Below, piece by piece: positions 48,906 to 58,560 of a stretch of 64,000 nt of DNA; the first letter of the stretch is position 1, and each line of letters starts with the position of its first letter. Source of the DNA: Paralvinella palmiformis (Eukaryota > Annelida > Polychaeta > Terebellida > Alvinellidae). Made by a program: the position numbers and the translations under genes. Location: positions 600,501-664,500 of the forward strand of contig JAODUP010000188.1 of the NCBI GenBank assembly GCA_025642065.1, given 5' to 3'. The notes below the pieces were generated by a model. It was not told where the DNA came from and searched no databases. It saw only the letters and a list, made by a program, of their open reading frames with translations.

Positions 48906-49060
48906 ACTGAACCTCTGTGGTCTAGTGGTAGCGTGTTGGACCACAGATCTCGGTGTGGGGATATCTGAAGGGTGTTTCATCTTTGACTTTGCTTCATTAC
49001 CTTTGGAGGTCGCTCGGCCCATTTAATCTAGCATGTGCACAAAAGTGGCCATAAAACAAT
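48906..49060 (+). mobile_element. SINE family A with the B box deleted
   Basis: ctctgtggtctagtggtagcg is followed by ttggaccacagatctcggtg. The segment holding actacca and the B box gttcgaa is missing. The rest of the body is present. Without a B box this copy cannot drive its own Pol III transcription. Confidence 0.87.
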
Positions 49061-49317
49061 CTAAAGATGACCGGAACTTGGTGTCATTCTTGGTTCTTCA
49101 CCACGTACTATTTTTTCCTTGCAGAATTCCCTGTGTCTTCACCTTTCCTTTTCATGATCTTGGTGCATAGAACCAACTATCAACAACTAATACTACCTAC
49201 CAAAAAAACTTACTAAAATATCTTGTATTCAAACAATAAAATAAATCAAACTACAAATACATGATGCTGTCTTGGACAACTCAGCCCCGGAAAGATATGT
49301 AATTAATTCATTAATAT

Positions 49318-49318
49318 T

Positions 49319-49361
<43 letters not shown>
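49318..49361. repeat. (GT)n(AT)n microsatellite
   Basis: A short GT run is followed by about 16 AT units. Confidence 0.95.
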
Positions 49362-49365
<4 letters not shown>

Positions 49366-49435
49366 TGTTAATATTCCATGTATATTCTTTGTTCTCAGCT
49401 GGGCGTGCCTATATTGCATGGTCTATATTATTGAG
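49362..49435. repeat. 74-bp direct repeat, copy 1
   Basis: acattgttaatattccatg to tattattgag recurs at 50494-50567 with a single difference (gggcgtgcc against gggcaggcc). Confidence 0.9.
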
Positions 49436-50493
49436 GTGGGCAGGAGGTATATTTTACTTTATTATTGTTAATAATGTAATTGGACTAAAATTACATTACT
49501 ATAATCAGACCATTTTTCCCTAATTACAATAATTATAAGTAGCTGAGTATTTACATAATCACATGCATCCATATTTATTTTTAAACGTAAGCAATTGGTA
49601 CTTACTGATATATATGGACTTCTATTTAGAATTTAAATGTTATGAAATTAATTATTAAATACCTCAACTAGTGGTAGAAACATTCATTTTGTTATTTTTT
49701 CTATTAACAGAAGTAAAAGATGGGTTATTAATTGTTGTCGTTCAGATATATGATGAGGAAAGATTTCAATTACTTGAATAGTAATTGTAGAATGTATGAT
49801 ATGCATTTCACTGAAACGGAATTCATGAACCAGACAACTTATCTAGAATGTTATTCCAACTATTTTTTATGTACCAAATCCACTGTATGCATCCACTGAA
49901 ATCATAGAGGAAGGTATTAAAAGATAGGAGACCTATACAGGAGACAGGGCCAGCTGTGATGGTAATTAATATTTATAAATATTAATGGTGAAAATTGGTA
50001 TTATAAAAGCTCATGTGCTTTAATTGGTCTACTTCTCTTCATAACTGAAATGCATATCAAATTAAATTCTTTAACCAACTTGAAAAAAGGAAAACGTGTG
50101 TTTACACATTGTGTATGCACTTGGTTCAAGTCATCATTTTACAAGGTATTGTTCTGTTTCAGTCCTTGAAGTCCACAATGATGAGATACAATGTAAACAG
50201 CTAGGCCAATCTCTTGGTTACAGATTTACTGGTGTTATCTGTTACAGTAGTCGATGCATGTGTCTATTACATCTCTGGGTATATTCTGTCTAACTTTAAA
50301 CAGTTCACTGATCTGGACTAAATGTCATATTTTTGTAGTAGTGGTTGTTTAGAGCTGGAAACAATTTGGGTTATTCTGTCCATTTGATAACAAATGATTG
50401 ATTGTAACTATAGATGAACCCGTGGCACAAGAGATTTGATGCCGCTTATTGTATGAAAGTACTAATTTCTCTATCTCTAACACGTTAACATAA

Positions 50494-50567
50494 ACATTGT
50501 TAATATTCCATGTATATTCTTTGTTCTCAGCTGGGCAGGCCTATATTGCATGGTCTATATTATTGAG
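50494..50567. repeat. 74-bp direct repeat, copy 2
   Basis: This is the partner of 49362-49435, 1132 bp downstream. The sequence between the copies has no LTR, polymerase or other element signature, so it is either a local duplication or a small unknown element. Confidence 0.9.
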
Positions 50568-50825
50568 ATGTAGACTTTAAATGAACTTATAATTTTTTTA
50601 GTTAATATATGATTAGGTACGTGACAAAAACTTTTAAATTAAAGATAGAGCACCAATTTTAATACTGATTGAAGAACAAGAATTAAACATTCCAATGGTA
50701 TCTGTTTCATGATTATAGCTCAAATATTAAGGAAGTTAGAGAATGGGAGGGTCTGTGACCTCAAATCTAATTTTCACAAAAATGTACATAACTCTCTTAA
50801 TATTCAATGAAATAGCTTGTCTAAA

Positions 50826-51068
50826 AAACTAATTGATGTGTAAAAAACTAACTGATGTCTAAATAATTAAATAAGTAACTGTATCATGATGTCTAAATAA
50901 CTAACTGATGCAAAAAAATTATATCTAAATAACTAACTAATGTCTAAATAACTATTTAATGTCTAAATAACTAATTGATGTCTAAATAACTAATTGATGT
51001 CTAAATAACTAATTGATATCTAAATAACTAATTAATGTCTAAAAAAATAACTGATGTCTAAAAAAAAC
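50826..51068. repeat. 19-bp minisatellite
   Basis: Degenerate tandem copies of tctaaataactaattgatg; the most regular stretch is about 50935-51045. There is no coding content. Confidence 0.9.
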
Positions 51069-51355
51069 GATCGGAAAGAAATGCGTATCCCCGCGGTGCT
51101 GGCTCCGTCCACGATCCAGAACGAAGAGCCGTTTATACGCACGTACCTAATAGGATAAGCGGACATGATGAATATATGGCGAATTGTGTTATGGTTGCGT
51201 TATAATAGCTGTATATATCATTATATGTATATATCCAAATAAATAAAAATGTATGGGCTATGATAAACTGACATGATGAAAGTATGTTTGTATGCATTTA
51301 CCTCATATATACCTAATTGTTTTCATTAAAAAATGCCGGCCCATTATCACTGACG

Positions 51356-51367
51356 TGCGCATGCGCA
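51356..51367. promoter_or_regulatory. NRF1-type promoter motif
   Basis: TGCGCATGCGCA is a perfect palindromic match to the NRF1 consensus (YGCGCAYGCGCR), in a short CG-rich patch, 24 bp before an ATG with a downstream splice donor. Such motifs mark housekeeping-type promoters. Confidence 0.6.
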
Positions 51368-51390
51368 ATGATCGAGTCAACTGCTAGACG

Positions 51391-51411
51391 ATGGCGAACG
51401 TTCTATACCGA
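51391..51411 (+). CDS. Possible first coding exon (MANVLYR)
   Basis: ATGGCGAACGTTCTATACCGA is followed by gtgagt, a canonical donor, and would end in phase 0. Its context (gacgATGG: purine at -3, G at +4) and the NRF1 motif just upstream suggest a true translation start. I cannot identify the gene or find its next exon. The MULE/LINE nest begins about 500 bp downstream and would lie in its first intron. The receptor gene at 58.5 kb offers no acceptor in the phase needed for a direct join. Confidence 0.4.
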
Positions 51412-52111
51412 GTGAGTATACGGAAAATGACCACAAATAAAACAAATCGTTGAAGATATCTGAAATGTCCTGGTAAAATTATAGTATTACTTACAACTGC
51501 CTTAGGCTTAATTGTCCATTTTCGATATTATTATAAATGGCGAAAGATGTGTATTGAAGAAACACTATGGCAGTATGGGAAAGCCTATTGCCCTATACCT
51601 TATTATACGTAAACTTTCGCTACGAATACGGCATTCCGCTTGTACAAAGGAAATGTGTTCTGCGAACTACCACATTACACATAGAACTTAATTTATTCTA
51701 TTTTGTTTACTAAATGAGTAAATCAGTCTTCTTTGAATAAAATATCACCTTATCTTTCATTTTCCTTTACTGACTGTTGGAATCGTGGAGTATCATCACC
51801 GGCAATGATCGTTAAAATATACAAACAAATCTCGCGTACACACTGAAAAGGAAGGGGGATCATGATCCTGCGATTAAAACGACCCGATTGTAGTAGTTCT
51901 AAATCCTGCCGCCAGATGTCACGGTGACTGGACTGGCCGCCATGGACCACTGGCCGCCAAATTTACGAGACGACTGGCCGCCAAAACTGGCCGCCGGTTA
52001 CATATTGTGATTATTAATTAAAGAAATGATTTTATCCTCGGAGTTCGGTTTTTTTACTAGCAAGCGATGACGTATAGTAAACTGAAGAGTTGGATGATTT
52101 TATTGATGTAA

Positions 52112-52830
52112 GACGCTGAGAAATGGTGCCATATCAAATGTGGTACAGGCATTACTCGTGAAGAGTACAACCAGATGATCAGAGCAGGCGCATTATCATG
52201 GACATGCAGGTCATGTGTTCAAAATAGAAATTTGGTGGACTCCATGGTTTCTGTCACGGAAGAGTCTGTCATGCCTGATCCTGTTCCTGGTTGTCCTGTT
52301 CGTGGCGCTTCCCATGATGACGACACTGATGATTCAGACACCAGCATGATTGATTCTGACTCTGATTCCAGCATGGATGTATCTGCGCCATACTTATCCA
52401 TGATTTTCTGTTACTGGCAGTGTAGTGTGCGTAAACCAGTACGATGCAGGGCCAGAGTCAAAGAGCACTTTTTTAAGACGGCGTATACTATCCAGGTGAA
52501 TACTACAAAAAAGCAGCTACCTTCAACTTCTGCAGGCGACTAATGGCACTACAGTTCCTCCCAGCTGAGTATATTCATGCACAGTTCGAAGCGATGGAAG
52601 CAGCTGCATAGACATCCACCCACCATTAGTCGTCCCCTGGCATATTACAGAACGCATGTGGCTGGAAAATTGTGTGTTCCCAGTGGCGTTATGGGGTGTG
52701 TTCAACCGTAATATTCACACCAACAAGGATGTTGAGGGATCGCATCACCGATTCCATAATATAGTGACCAACCAGTCATCCCTCAACATGTACATAGCAC
52801 AAATTTATAAAAGCTCTATGTATATGTATA
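52112..52830 (+). pseudogene. MULE transposase remnant (FLYWCH-type), catalytic core deleted
   Basis: The first part reads WCHIKCGTGITREEYNQM and then LSWTCRSC, the N-terminal zinc-binding segment seen with invertebrate FLYWCH/MULE proteins. An acidic Ser/Asp linker follows, then a FLYWCH-like stretch (YWQCSVRKPVRCRARV). Immediately after comes the C-terminal segment ALQFLPAEYIHAQFE and, in another frame, WLENCVFPVALWGVFNR and NKDVEGSHHRFHN, typical of the transposase C-terminus. The central DDE domain expected between them is absent. With stops and frame changes, it cannot encode an active transposase. Confidence 0.78.
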
Positions 52831-53130
52831 TCTCTCAATGATTGTCTGTTGAATAAATGAGGTAATGAAAACAAATATTGTCTTTTTTAAATGCTCTATT
52901 TATTCACCGTAATCAATCAGTAAATATTGTTCAATAAAAGAAACTTGTCATGATGAAATCAAATATTGTCTATTTAAAATACTAATTACGAAAAAAATCG
53001 ACGGCCACATGTCCAACTGAAAATGCATGTCTGCTGTGTTAAAAGTAATTAAAACGGCGGCCAGTTGACTTTACCCATTGATGCGGCCACTTGACTCATA
53101 AAATTGGCGGTCAGTTGTCCATGGTGGCCA

Positions 53131-56100
53131 TTTGATCAACACATACGTCTCTCCACGCCACCTGTTTGACTTGGACCAAGCAACATCAGGTTCCGGCAAC
53201 TTTCTTCTTGCAGGAGACCTCAATGCCAATTCTGACCGTGGGGATCGTCCAACACCATACCAGGCCAACATCTACTAGACCAATTAAATAGATCCGAGAG
53301 CATCATAATAAATGATCCAAAAGTTCCAACCACGGTTTACAGCTCTAGACTGGATCTAGTCATCGTGTCCCCACAGCTATTCTCAGCTATACACTGGCAC
53401 CAAAATGAAAGTCTCACCTCAGACCACATAGCTAACAGCATCGATATTGCCAGTGTATTTCATAAGGCTCCAGGGATTCATATACCATCCAGATGGATCA
53501 CAGAAAAAGCAGATTGGGATCTCTTTGCGAAGAAATTAAGAAACTGTCCAGACCCGGATACCAATCCATCCCTCGACAAGCGCCTTCAATCACTACTTCA
53601 CGACGTAAACACAGCAGCGACGGAAGCAATCCCCATCTCAAGAAAAAAGGCCACCCAGTCTACTCGTTCCTTCCTTCCCCCTGAAGCAAAAAAAATGGAC
53701 GAAACAAGTAAGCCAGCTCACCAAAATCTTCAAGGCCAACCCAACCGAACGAAACAGAAAAAACTTCGTCTCTGCCAACAAGCAACCAAAAGGCAGCTCT
53801 TTGACCTCAAGAAACAACAGTGGGACAAATGTTGTAACCAGCTTGCTGAAATGAGCACAACACAAATCTGGCGACAGATCAAAAAGATAAAAGGGCACGC
53901 CCCGACAGCCACAACTGTAAACCCAAAAGTTGAAGCCAACAGACTCGTTGACCATTTCACAACTAGAGCAGACCAGACCACTCTACCCAAGAACATCATC
54001 ATGGCTCTCAAAGAACAATTACCACTAAGACAAGCGAAGTTAGCAGCAGCAAAACAGAAAAATCCAGACACAAACAGGCTGTTTACCTTCCACGAACTCG
54101 ATAATGTACTGAGAAGACACAGAAAGACAGCCCCTGGAGAGGATGGCTTTACTTACACTTTCTTCGCCAAAGCCCCACGTTTCTTCAAGAATCGAATCCT
54201 CAACCTATTCAACCAATCCTGGATCGAAGGGAAAATACCCGAACAATGGAAGACGGCAATAGTCATCCCGATCGCTAAACCAGGAGGAAAAGGCCATCGC
54301 CCCATCTTCCTATTGTCCACCCTCTCAAAGATCATGGAGAGAATGATCTTAGCAAGACTCCACTGGAAACTCCCGAAGACGAAAAATATCTTCGGTTTCG
54401 TCAAAGACAGATCAACTATAGACGCCGTCGTTCATTTAGCAACAAAGATCACAGCCAGAAAAGGCCCCAAAAGAAGAAAAGCAGTGTTCGTCGCCTTCAT
54501 GGACCTGGACAAGGCATTCGAGCGCGTTGATCATCTATCCATGCTGGACTCCCTTATCTCCTTGGGCATATCTGGGAGGATTATCACATGGATAGAGAAC
54601 TTTTTAACAAACAGAAAGTTAAAAGTAAAGATACAAGGAATCATCTCCGATCCCCACGATCTCACAACTGGCTGTCCTCAGGGGTCAACAATATCCCCCA
54701 TCATCTTCAACGGTCTCGTCGCCCAACCCCTGACTGTCACTCTACCAATATCGGTAGACATCCTTGCTTATGCTGACGACCTTGTTCTTATTTCACACGG
54801 AAGTAAACCAACAGAGAAACTCCAGAAAGCCCTAAATGCAGTAGACAAAGCAGCTAATAACTTGGGCTTATACTTCTCTCCAGCTAAGACGAAGACCATG
54901 GCTTTCAACACAACTAGACAGCCTAAATTTAACCTCGGCCTACAACACCTAGAAATTATCAACGACTATAGATATCTCGGGGTAACCATAGACAGAAGAC
55001 TCAGCTTCATTCAACACGTAGCAGTCACAAAACGCAAAGTAAACTCCAGATTCAACATGATCAAGGCCATCACCAATCTGAAGATTGGCGTCAACACCAA
55101 GATGCTTATAACCCTGTATAAGTCCTTGATACAGTCAGTTATACTATACGCTGCGCCTGTCCTACTGGCCTGCAACACAGCGTTACAGAACTTGGAAAGA
55201 ACACAACGAGCACCACTTCGCTACATATTGGGGCTACCCAACGAAACTAACTCCATTCTGCCCCTCCGACTCTTAATAAAGAAGGAGACGGCCACATATC
55301 TGACGGCCACATATCTCCTTAGAACTGCTACCAAACCCATTCAGACCGACATGATACAGCGTATCCAAGAAGAAACACAAAAAGATCCCAGAGTCTTCAA
55401 TAACGCATCATGGTCAATCAAGGCTGCCTGGCTTCAGAAAGAAATCGGGATACCTGCAACCATCCCCCCAATGTCCAAGGAACGTGCTCCATGGTTAGAA
55501 CCACCCATACAAGTAATCATCCAGAATCCCATCCAGAAGAAAGTTGACCCAGAAGGCGCAGCAATAGAAGCAACAGAGAGAATTGCCTGCTTGAATGAAA
55601 GCCGAACACCAACCATCAACATCTACACCGACGCCAGTTCCCAAGATAACGGAACTACAGCCTGGGCCTGCTTCATCAAAGAAAAAGACGAAGAGATGAG
55701 AGGCAGAATCCCAAACCACACCCCGATCACCTTAGCCGAGCTGCACGCAATCAAAGCAGCACTAATATGGATATCGAGACGGACTATCCATGAAAGAGTC
55801 ATCATCCACTCGGACTCTATGGGAGGACTAACCATCATCACCACAGCTAATTTCCACACCTACCCGGAAATCATCACAGAAATATACACCACGGCATCAG
55901 CCCTCAAGCAGCGTGGAATCCAAGTAATACTCTACTAGGTTCCAAGCCACATTAACCTTGAGGGAAACGACCGAGCCGATTAACTAGCTAACGAAGCCAC
56001 GAACCTAGACGTCATCGAATATGCCGAACATACCCCAGGCACATTCAACTATCTTGTTGACAGATTCATCTCCAATCGACTGGAATCGATCTACACAGAC

Positions 56101-56490
56101 TACACATCAGCATCAAAGGATTGGTACCAGAAGACCACTGTAGTTGGACATAATATCCTCAACAACAGATTGGCCGACACCCAGCCCAGAAGACTGCACC
56201 AGCCCGTCACCCCAAACACTATGCCGGCACTGTCAGCAAGTGTACGATCCGGTACATTATCTGCTTAACTGCCCAGCCTACCCGAAGCACCGAAGATTTC
56301 TTAAAGGTCATCTCCGCCCGGAAGACCACAAACTTCCAGACCGCCACCTAGCAGCATTGCTCATAAGGAAATCAACATTCCTACCAGACATCATAACTCC
56401 ACTTCTCCAGAAAGATCCCTACATATACCAAGGACAGATCAATAGGCGACAGCCAGGGGTTTCTACCCCAAACTTCAACAAGACAAGACC
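53131..56490 (+). pseudogene. LINE of the RNase-H-bearing group (I/R1/LOA-like), 5'-truncated and broken
   Basis: The start falls in the endonuclease (GDLNAN, then LDLVIVSP and TSDHI), with stops before 53365. A long open frame (53365-55938) carries the reverse transcriptase: FMDLDKAFERVDH (motif A), GCPQGSTISP (motif B) and YADD (motif C, 54769-54780). RNase H follows (YTDASS, ELHAIKAAL, HSDSMGGL). Two in-frame stops near 55936 and 55981 fall where Trp and Gln are expected, interrupting the last RNase H motif (VPSHINLEGNDRAD). A CCHC-like knuckle (CRHCQQVYDPVHYLLNC) ends the protein. The imperfect 12-bp target repeat ccatggyggcca flanks the insertion at 53119-53130 and 56787-56798. Confidence 0.92.
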
Positions 56491-56786
56491 GCCCCTATGG
56501 ACTAGTGGATAAGAGCTTGGGCCCCCGTACCCATAGTCCGTGCTGTTCGGGAGGCCGGAGGTTCCCGGCCGCGACATTATAGTAGGAGGAGGTTTTAGTC
56601 CAACCAGGCAACTGGTAAGGTTTTTTTTCTCCTCCGAAATTGACTTCTAAAGTAAACTGAGGTTCCACCATATTAAACAACTCATAGTTCGCCAATCGTC
56701 ACAACAAAAGCCAACACCAGGTGGCTGTGCCCAATAGGCGACAGCCAGGGGTTTTGACCCCAAACTTCAACAAGAACAAGACAAGA
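56491..56786 (+). mobile_element. tRNA-derived SINE, family D, with a LINE-type 3' tail
   Basis: The head has ctatggactagtggataag (A-box-like) and ggaggttcccggcc (degenerate B box). The last ~85 bp, aacaccaggtggctgtgccc and aataggcgacagccagggg through acaagacc, repeat the 3' end of the LINE directly upstream (56437-56490) and the 3' UTR of the LINE copy at 4.7 kb. It sits exactly at the LINE's 3' end. It could instead be a duplicated LINE tail with an inserted tRNA-like segment. Confidence 0.7.
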
Positions 56787-57066
56787 CCATGGCGGCCAGT
56801 CGTCCTGCAGCCGATGTCACTAGCATAAGATTACCCCCTGTGGACTGGTGGAGCACTATAATTTCTATATCTGGGTCATGACATGACGTGACCCATTTAA
56901 AAGCGAAACTAGCTTGAAAATAATCGTTTTTAGGTGAGCTCCATTTTAGAATTACATCTAAAGTAAGCTTTAGTGCATTATACATGCACAATTACTGGAT
57001 GTCGATTTTGCAGTTGCAACATCCAGAGTTTAATAGTGAGTAAAGTTGTTTAATTGTCGGAAGTAA

Positions 57067-57142
57067 ATGAGTTCGACAACACCTGCCAGTGGGATTTTCC
57101 GATTTAACGTAGCCATTTTATGTTTTCAAGTAAAACTCACAG
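57067..57142 (+). CDS. Possible first coding exon (MSSTTPASG...)
   Basis: The ATG opens 25 codons, including FRFNVAILCFQ, and ends at actcacag followed by gtaagt, a very strong donor, in phase 1. The hydrophobic stretch is weak for a signal peptide. The next coding exon is unknown: the receptor exon at 58561 has no acceptor in the right phase, so an intermediate exon would be needed. It could be the 5' end of the receptor gene, of another gene, or chance. Confidence 0.3.
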
Positions 57143-57750
57143 GTAAGTTCAGTCATAAGGAAATAGTGGATTTGTATAAAGGATATGTTTTGACAGTAAG
57201 GTCGCAATTTGTCATGTGTCTGATAAGTCCACGCTCTAATAGGGCGTTAACATTTAGCCTGAATTGTATAATTAAGAGTCTATAATAGCTCACATGTAGA
57301 TATAGTGAGATAACTCAAGCCCAGACTTAAATACTGCTAACTGCTTCCTGTTATATTACCACAAAGCGCAGACAACGGAAAGGTAAAAAGCACACTTCAG
57401 TCCAAACTTAAATTACTGGTTTGTGTTTGTTCCGTGGTCAAATGTCTTTTTTTAAATTATCGGATGCCGTTGTTCTGTTATCTATAGTCTAATAACAATC
57501 ATGGCGGTATTGTTTCACACCCGGAAAAACTGGCGCGAATTCTCTCACTGCCTGATAATTAGTAACACTTTTAACTACTATATACGATTGGCGACATATG
57601 GACCTGTTTTAGGAGACGAACACGCATGCACTTTACATGCAGTTTGTATAATTCATTAGAATATATTATTATATGTTTGGCTTGCAACCTTAATTGTGCC
57701 TAACAATAGGATAGTTATCTTATTAATTATATATGATATCAGATATCATA

Positions 57751-58183
57751 TAGGGTGGCCATTTCTAATTTTCTAAAAAAGAGGACGTGTTCCCAAAAAG
57801 GAGGACGAACTTACCACAAACACGTGCACACAGCCCCACACTCATACCCATGGTGTATTTAGAAACACCTTTTATTATTACACAGAAGTAAAATAAATGA
57901 ATAATAATATACCTTTATAACCCAATTGAAGCAGGTGTGCTAAAAGTTCCCTTATTACAAAAATACAAAAGTAGCCTGTCATGAACTGTCTATTTCTTGT
58001 ATTTCTGTCCTTTACTACCCATCTCCAGGAGTTTTCTGTTGGCTAAGAGTTTTCTTTACATGGCTGGATATTCTTCTGAGAAATTAGGTACTGTTAAAAT
58101 ATGTGAAGATCAAGCTTGGATGGAGGACAACTGGTTCAAAAGCCGTACAGTCTGGCACAAAGTCGGACATCTGGCCACCCTAA
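57751..58183. mobile_element. Candidate MITE with tagggtggcca ends
   Basis: The left end tagggtggccatttc and right end gatgtctggccaccc-type sequence (tctggccacccta) are inverted; agaggacgtg and aggaggacg near the left end are typical of such elements. The interior has no transposase. The target duplication is unclear. Confidence 0.5.
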
Positions 58184-58560
58184 TATGATAATAACTGTGT
58201 ATTTACATCCCTTTACTGGGAAATAGTTATACTAATTGAATAAAGGAAGATAAATATCCATAATATAATTACTGTTCAAAATGCCAAGTTGGCTCATCCA
58301 GGCATGCACACTCATGGAGAGAGTGAGATGCTGTAACACTAAAATACAATATAAATATTTGTGAAATGAGACCTATATGTTGTAGCAAATTTATCAATCA
58401 CACACAGTGTATATATGCCCTTTAATTATTTAAAAATTGAAATACTGAGTACGTATTCATTTTCACAGTCATACTCCCAAGGGCAGATATCTAGTGATGA
58501 CCAAGATAACAAAGAATTAAAATAAATTTTCATCGGATACCTGAATGGTTCAACTGTCGG

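Larger units (their letters stand above)
51923..56812 (+). mobile_element. Mutator-like (MULE) element with 8-bp target duplication, split by a LINE
   Basis: GATGTCAC at 51915-51922 and 56813-56820 flanks the composite. The left end (ggtgactggac, then tggccgccatgg and further actggccgcc phrases to about 52003) is mirrored on the right by ggcggccagt-type phrases at 53056-53130 and, after the LINE/SINE insertion, by ccatggcggccagtcgtcc up to 56812. Eight-base duplications and long inverted ends are MULE features. The transposase remnant inside supports the class. Confidence 0.8.

Noticed and set aside
2511..49060. tRNA genes suggested by A/B boxes at ten or more sites
   Set aside because: Every case is the head of a SINE with a shared body, and most have target duplications; acceptor stems do not pair.
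53365..55938. The 857-codon ORF as a functional protein
   Set aside because: It begins inside the endonuclease after stops, and in-frame stops cut the RNase H domain, so the copy is an inactive LINE.
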